This document shows positions 59,035 through 64,000 of a stretch of DNA of 64,000 bases, one piece after another (the stretch's first letter is position 1; the number at the start of each line of letters is the position of its first letter). The stretch covers positions 23,965,034 to 24,029,033 of the forward strand of contig CM036244.1 in NCBI GenBank assembly GCA_020698575.1, given 5' to 3'. This DNA comes from Bostrychus sinensis (Eukaryota; Chordata; Actinopteri; Gobiiformes; Eleotridae). The notes beneath the pieces were generated by a model. That model saw only the letters and a list, made by a program, of their open reading frames with translations. It searched no databases and had not been told where the DNA came from. The position numbers and the translations under genes are program-made.

Positions 59035-59040
59035 CTGTAC
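59035..59040 (-). promoter_or_regulatory. pcdh1 splice donor GTACAG
   Basis: The exon ends AACG at 59041 and the intron begins GTACAG. Positions +1 and +2 are canonical, while +4 to +6 (CAG) differ from the usual AGT, suggesting a moderate-strength donor. Skipping it would read 16 more residues from the intron to a stop at 58994-58996. Confidence 0.85.
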
Positions 59041-59260
59041 CGTTTTCAGGATGTTCGTTCTCTCCAATGCTCCCATCCGGGGTGGTCCTCTCATAGTGAT
59101 CCTCGGGCAGGGTCAGGGGTCCGATGCGGGGGCCCGATGACGACTTACTGCTGGGAGTCTCCGATTCTTCCAGGCCGCTGTCATAGTAGCTGTGCTGAGA
59201 GGCGTCCTGCAGGTCCTGAACCGGGTTGGTGGTGGAGAAGGTCACCCGTCGATGGGGATG
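59041..59260 (-). CDS. Protocadherin-1 (delta-1 protocadherin), penultimate coding exon with CM3 motif
   Basis: Encodes 73 residues of the cytoplasmic tail plus the first base of a split Asp codon. The acceptor is TCTGTCTGTATTTTTCAG just before 59260, and the frame enters in phase 0 with HPHRRVTFS. RRVTF (residues 4-8 of this tail) is the conserved CM3 motif of delta-1 protocadherins and an RVxF-type docking site for protein phosphatase 1, described for PCDH7. Next come DLQDASQHSYYDSGLEESE, a serine-rich TPSSKSSSGP, and LPEDHYERTTPDGSIGENEH, whose order is that of the long PCDH1 isoform as I recall it. The exon is 220 nt, so its loss would shift the frame. It joins exon 29136-29515 across a 29.5-kb intron. 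Known delta-1 protocadherins make short and long tails by splicing, so inclusion of this exon should decide whether the phosphatase site is present. Fish a or b duplicate unresolved. Confidence 0.93.
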
Positions 59261-60419
59261 CTGAAAAATACAGACAGACGCACTGAGCCCCCATGGAAGC
59301 CAAGAAAAGTTTTTGTCGTTCGTGTTAGAAGTCTACACAATGGACGTTTCATCTGTCTGAAATTTTCGCTGGCCTTTGAAAGTTCGCTCTTCAAAAGTCA
59401 GAAAATAGTATTAAATATTAAACAGTCTTAAATATTAAATACTCCTTTGCACTATTATTATTCTAGAGCTTATATAAGGTGGGAATGGTATATGAATGAA
59501 GTAGTGAGTCCAATAAGAAAGGGAGCGCAAATTACCAGAGCCAGTATGGAATAAATTAAAGATGAAAAATATGTAAAATTAGGAATACAACACAACTTGT
59601 TTAAATGGGAAGAAAGTATTTTAAATGCATTAAAAGCAAGCAGTAGATACATAAAGAACACAAAGCCTACTTTCTTTGCTCTAAAATGCAAAAACACCAA
59701 ATGACTATTGTCGCTTTTATAGCTGTAAATACCTTAACCAAAATAGGCTTGATAGAGCATGGAAAAAAGGGAGGAATAGTACACTGCAGAAATATGTGAC
59801 ACATAAATTGATGATTGTTCCCGGAAAAGTTGCCATTTTATTTTTGGGAGAAGTTAAAGCAACACTGTAAACTCACTTCTACAAAAGGTTCTTTTACGCA
59901 GACCAGCATTTTGTGCATTTTGTGTGTATTGTACCTTGACACGTGCTCACTTTATTCAGAAGGGTCACACAAAACACTGCTCTGTACACGGTTTAAATGA
60001 AACCTTAGCGGAAGTAACTTTTGTGGAAGACCAAATGAACCTTTCGGGACTAACTTTTTCAGCATCCGCACTCACTAAGAAGTCAAAAGAAATAAATATG
60101 TGAAACGTCACATTCGATGTCTGGCAGTAACAAACTTAACTAACTACACAGAAGGCCTTGGTGTAGAAGTAGGCACACATTTTCTAAGAACTATTTTCTT
60201 CTGCTTTTTGTCAAGAAAGCACTGACATGGGGATTTTATTTTAATGATTTCTAGGCTCCACATTCCAATGTAAAAAGTCGCTTTGGGTTGCTGTATTTCT
60301 GGGATACTAGGTTTACTCAAAGCTATAAATACTAATAGCAAGTAAAGCAACACTAAACTTTTTTTTTTACCTTCAGTCATAGCGCCAGGTATAATAATGT
60401 ATATTAATGTTTATGAATT

Positions 60420-60733
60420 AAAATAAAAAAAAGTTAGCATCCTTCTGTAATTGTTATACATTTGCCTATGTGTCACACTTAAATGTTTCCAATCATCAAA
60501 CACTTTTTTTTATATTTAAGGGGTGTACTTACTTTTGCACAAAGGCCCAGGTAGGTTTAGAGAGCTATTTTACCCACTTTAATAAATGCAATTATCATTT
60601 AAAAACAGCATTTTGTATTTACTTTGGTTATTTTTTTCAAATATTAAAAAAGTAAGTAATGAAAATGTTTAATTATGACAAATATGTAAAAATGAAAGAA
60701 CTCCAGAGGGTTGCAAATACTTTGTCACAGCGC
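60420..60733. mobile_element. Tc1-like MITE remnant (TTTGCAACCC / CAAATACTTTGTCACAG ends)
   Basis: The right end, GGGTTGCAAATACTTTGTCA followed by CAGCGCTG, and the left interior, TTTGCCTATGTGTCACACTT then AAATGTTTCCAATCATCAAA, match the two arms of a common fish Tc1-like element whose ends read as AAATA.TTT.TCACAGC.CTG. Also visible are CATTTAAAAACAGCATTTTG and TATTTACTTTGGTTATTTTT. The left terminus and TA flanks are degraded, so its start is approximate. Confidence 0.6.
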
Positions 60734-61450
60734 TGACATTTGTCCAACTCTCAAAGTGAATCAAAACTCACAAACTTAAATTGTTGTGTTACAGTTCCTA
60801 AATCTGCCACTCTCAAATGGTTTATGATGACAACGACTGGTACGCTAATCAGTTGCCCCAGTGTGCTACTTCCCAATCTCCATATTTTAATATTTTCTTT
60901 TTTCCCCACTTTGCTTTTGATGTTTAACTGTGCAGAAAGCAACGCGCCTTCTTCTTCTTTTTTTTTTTTTTGTAAATTTAACCACCAACGGATCCTTAGA
61001 AGAGCTAAATAAGGCTAACTAGAAGGACAAAACGGAGCGCCGGGAATATAGTTTGTGACAGTCACCATTTGCCTGCATTAGAACGCATTATTAAACCCTG
61101 CCGCTCTGGCCTGTTACATAAAATCTGATGAATGGCCGGGAAAATTGATGAATCAAGGGTTGTACACTGGTGATGAAATCTAGAATTTGATAGTAAAGAG
61201 AAGAGTAGGGCCAGCATGTAATAAATCATTCAGGATCGCACCCTTTATCAAATTGAATGTCTTGTAAATACAGTTAGGAGACCATTAAATTTCCTCTTGC
61301 AAAGATCAGTTTACTAATGGCTACTTACCACCCATCCACAACAGAAAGATGACACCTAGCACTGGCAATGCAATCGTGGCTTGGCGGCTACACCACTCCC
61401 TCCCTTGGCCCCCCACACCTCTCGTAAAAGTCAGGAAAGCACTGAGACAG

Positions 61451-61472
61451 CAAAAAAAAAAAAAAAAAAAAA
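61451..61472. repeat. Poly-A tract
   Basis: Twenty-two A residues followed by an AAAG-rich stretch; no retroposon body recognised. Confidence 0.9.
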
Positions 61473-62269
61473 AGAAAAAAAGAAAAGAACCTAGGGCCTC
61501 ATGTGCGGCAGGGAGGAGAGGCAGAGATCAATACCTCGCCTCTGTGCTTTCTACCATTCGACCACTTTTCTGGCAAACAAATCCATGCTGAAAATCATTG
61601 AAACCATCATCCTTTTAGTACATATACACCAGCAGATATTGAGGAAATGCTTTTAGAGTTCAGGTAAGTGCCATCAACATCATGCTTGTAATGCTGTTAG
61701 CCAGGCCCAGAAAACTCTACCAGTGTTCTAACCAAGTTGTATCCTCTTATCAGAATACTTCCTAATGCAACTCCTACAAGAGTTTTTACTACAGATCTCA
61801 GTTTACAAGAGGAAAGATGTGTGAAGATCTAAGAAGGAAACAGAGTTAAAACAGGATCTTTGAAAAGTAACAAGTTGGAGTCAGCATTGTATTAATGATG
61901 CCAAAGAAAAAAAAAAGAAAATAAAGAAAAAAAGAATAAGAAAGTAAACAGAAAGTGAAGGTGACACTTGAATTTTGTTTACACATGATGTTTGATATAT
62001 GGAGTGTTTTCTCATGCCATAAAAAACATTAGAGACTTTTTTGTAATGGCACTGGGTCTGAATATTGTGAAGAAGAAACTTCCATTACGATGCATTAGTA
62101 GTTCTGGAGCTTCAGGCATTCTTGATGGCTACTAATACAAAGTGTGAAGTAACACAAAACATTTTAGCTGAGAACATTAAAAAAAGTTTGAATACCCACA
62201 GGCTGCAATCATGGTCACAGTAAGGTATACAGTATTTTAGATTTGGGATGCGCAGTTCAAATTGGGCAG

Positions 62270-62515
62270 TGTAGGGTGCCATAGTGGTTAGCACTCCTGC
62301 CTCTCAGCAAGAAGGTCCCAGGTTCGATTGCCTGGCTGTGTGGTGGCCTTTCTGTGTGGAGTTTGCATGTTCACCCTGTGTCTGTGTAGGTTTCCCAGCG
62401 TTCTGGTTTCCCCTACCACCAAAAACATGTGCAATAGTTCCCCACTGGGGCCAGGACTCCCCTGCAAAAGAGCTTCATCTCTGTGGGACTTTCCTGGTTA
62501 AATAAAGGTATAAAC
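62270..62515 (+). repeat. tRNA-derived SINE with GGTTAAATAAAGG tail
   Basis: Head GGTGCCATAGTGGTTAGCAC, TCCTGCCTCTCAGCAAGAAG, B-box-like CCCAGGTTCGATTGCC. Body GTGGCCTTTCTGTGTGGAGT, TTGCATGTTCACCC. Tail GGGACTTTCCTGGTTAAATA then AAGG and AAACAAACAAAC. The best-preserved tRNA-like head in the window (GGTTCGATTGCC). It lacks a folded tRNA body, so it is a SINE and not a tRNA gene. Confidence 0.8.
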
Positions 62516-62529
62516 AAACAAACAGAAAA

Positions 62530-63350
62530 CAAAAACAATTAAAATACACTTTAGTGCTACAGAAGCAAATGATTGCTACATGTATCATGTTTTGTTGGTC
62601 CTAGTTACAGCTATTGTTGCCAATCAAACTATTCCAGCAAAGTAACAGAGATATGAATTCTGCTGTACTCTCACCTTCTTTTTGTTTACAAGTTCAAAGT
62701 CATTTAGCAGAAATAACTAAAAACACAAGAGTGGGCGGACATAATTATTATTCTACAACAGCTTTTTCCAAATAAAAACCTGCATGTAGCCGTGCATGAA
62801 AATATAAAAATATAAAAAAGTCACATGTGCCCTCAAAATTGCTCCATGCATGGCACACAATGTAGTAAAAAAAAGCACCAAGCTGAAAACGGTTGCTTGG
62901 CAGGTGACTATTATGTTCATGTTGACTTTTCATGAAAAACAGAGCTCACTGGTCTACAAAGAATCTACTGTTGTGTGACTTTCTTGCTATTGAAATAATC
63001 ATCTAAAAACTCAGCACAGTTTTTCTCAAGTTAAGTCTCATTGAGCCCAGCGGTGGCAGCGTGACTTCACCTCACTACAGTGCATTTAAGAACTATCCAC
63101 GCCAAAATGAGGCGTTAGATATTTTGATGACGCACTCTTTCAATAAGATCTCCCAGGGTCCGCCACTATTTTAAAAATCTGAGGGGGCATTTAGCTGTTT
63201 AAATATGGATTCTTGCTTAAACTTCCTCCCAGAGGCACCACCACAGAGTCAGCATGTTTTCTGGGTATGATAACTAGCTAGAGATGGCAAATAGATTCTC
63301 CCTTTTTAGTCAGAGCACAAATCCTTTGCCAGGCCTTGAGGTGGAGCGTG
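62530..63350. other. Intron DNA, nothing recognised
   Basis: No named repeat or exon recognised. Confidence 0.4.
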
Positions 63351-63357
63351 GTTGCAC

Positions 63358-63480
63358 GGAGGTGGGGGAGGAAGAGGAGGAAGAGGAGGATGCAGCAAGA
63401 TGGAAGGGGAAGGCTGAGGCAGGAGCGGGGAGAGTTGGTCAGGCAGACATGGACAGCGCACTGGCTGCGGGGGACAAGCA
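63358..63480. repeat. GGA-rich purine tract
   Basis: GGAGGAAGAGGAGGAAGAGG and following AGG- and GGA-rich sequence. Open frames here on both strands are low-complexity by-products. Confidence 0.7.
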
Positions 63481-63854
63481 GAAGGATTAGATTCTGGGAG
63501 ACTGGAGGCGGGAGAGCCGGATTGTTTGGGCATTGTAGTAGAAGTAAGAAGCAATGGGGACGAAAAAAAGACAAGGCATTTACGGTGACATCTGAATTCA
63601 TAACCCACTATTTCGTATAGGCTAAAATGGCCTCATTCATGCTCCAATCCCAAAGCAGATGGGAAGTCGTGGAAGGATTCAGCCCCCAGGAAGCGTTTTA
63701 GTGTGGCAATAAACAGCATTCATCCATACCTGAAGTCCTAGACCGTTTTACTGTACCCAAAGTCAGCACTGTTCAAAAGTCTTAGACAGGTTGTAAAGAA
63801 AGGTTATGGACAAAGAAAGATGTATCAGTGTACAAAAAATACACACAATTGCCA

Positions 63855-63893
63855 AAATAAATAATAAATAAATAAATAAATAAATAAATAAAA
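63855..63893. repeat. (AAAT)n microsatellite
   Basis: About nine tetranucleotide units, followed by AAAACAAATAAAAAC. Confidence 0.9.
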
Positions 63894-63925
63894 ACAAATA
63901 AAAACAGGAAAGATCAAAACTAAGA

Positions 63926-64000
63926 AAGCAAAGACCTCTGCCAAGATACTGGTCCTATCTTGCAAATGGTAAAGATATACTGCTCAGACCTGTACTCAAA
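63926..64000 (-). repeat. SINE family A fragment, inverted, cut by the window edge
   Basis: Read on the minus strand: GAGTACAGGTCTGAGCAGTA, TATCTTTACCATTTGCAAGA, TAGGACCAGTATC, TTGGCAGAGGTCTTTG. Same order as 54391-54543. The head would lie beyond the right edge. Confidence 0.6.

Larger units (their letters stand above)
29516..59040 (-). other. pcdh1 intron, about 29.5 kb, phase 1
   Basis: Donor GTACAG at 59040-59035 and acceptor ending CCCGCAG at 29516, with a branch-like TTCTAAT about 25 nt upstream of the acceptor. The intron contains most of the window's transposons, SINE fragments and microsatellites, listed separately. I found no exon of another gene on either strand inside it; open frames of 60-204 codons are scattered and unrecognisable. 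The donor departs from the usual GTRAGT at positions +4 to +6. Confidence 0.85.
59261..64000 (-). other. Upstream pcdh1 intron, incomplete in this window
   Basis: Begins at the acceptor of the CM3 exon and runs off the right edge; the preceding exon is not in the window. It contains a Tc1-like MITE, a SINE and simple repeats, listed separately. The rest shows no exon on either strand. Confidence 0.8.

Noticed and set aside
62270..62340. tRNA gene, suggested by clear A- and B-box-like motifs
   Set aside because: No complete tRNA fold or acceptor stem; the sequence continues into a SINE body and tail. The same applies to 4078, 23330, 45185 and the family A heads.
63278..63620. Overlapping open frames of 68-107 codons on both strands
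   Set aside because: All derive from a GGA-rich purine tract (Glu- or Pro/Leu-rich translations).

Overview
The window looks like teleost fish DNA. It is AT-rich and gene-poor, and it is filled with small DNA transposons (hAT-type and TTAA-type MITEs, Tc1-like remnants), tRNA-derived SINE fragments and microsatellites of types known from ray-finned fishes. The only gene I recognise with confidence is on the minus strand. Two exons, 59041-59260 and 29136-29515, encode the last 199 residues of a delta-1 protocadherin, best matched to PCDH1 (fish pcdh1a or pcdh1b). The splice sites and phases agree: phase 0 entering the first exon, phase 1 between the two. The joined frame carries the CM3-type RRVTF motif, a serine-rich segment, a GHSDACWMPG block and a KREIYL C-terminus. 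The ectodomain, membrane segment and first cytoplasmic part must lie beyond the right edge of the window.

Layout. 59261-64000 is the upstream intron. 29516-59040 is one 29.5-kb intron that holds most of the recognisable mobile elements: a hAT MITE nested inside a Tc1-like MITE (31.0-31.9 kb), a 33-bp perfect palindrome (33.8 kb), a 5'-part Tc1-like remnant joined to a SINE (37.7-38.2 kb), a centre-AT Tc1-like MITE (39.1 kb), a hAT MITE with an exact 8-bp target duplication (43.5 kb), a cluster of one SINE family (49.8-54.5 kb), a long GA tract (51.9 kb), and a long (TA)n/(GATA)n tract about 75 nt inside the intron from the donor site (58.8-59.0 kb). A candidate poly(A) signal at 28122-28127 would end a 3' UTR of about 1 kb. 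A second one at 25183-25188 ends a long repeat-poor block that reads like a distal 3' UTR on the same strand.

1-25 kb is downstream intergenic DNA. It contains hAT and TTAA MITEs (17.1, 18.6 and 27.3 kb), SINE fragments and several old segmental duplications. Two short unrecognised candidate terminal exons, 7756-7935 (+) and 16343-16587 (-), have good acceptors and open frames but no match I can name. No tRNA, rRNA, CRISPR array or prokaryotic-type operon is present, and I found no novel gene system. The best leads are the regulatory architecture of the protocadherin tail exons and several MITEs with intact insertion signatures.
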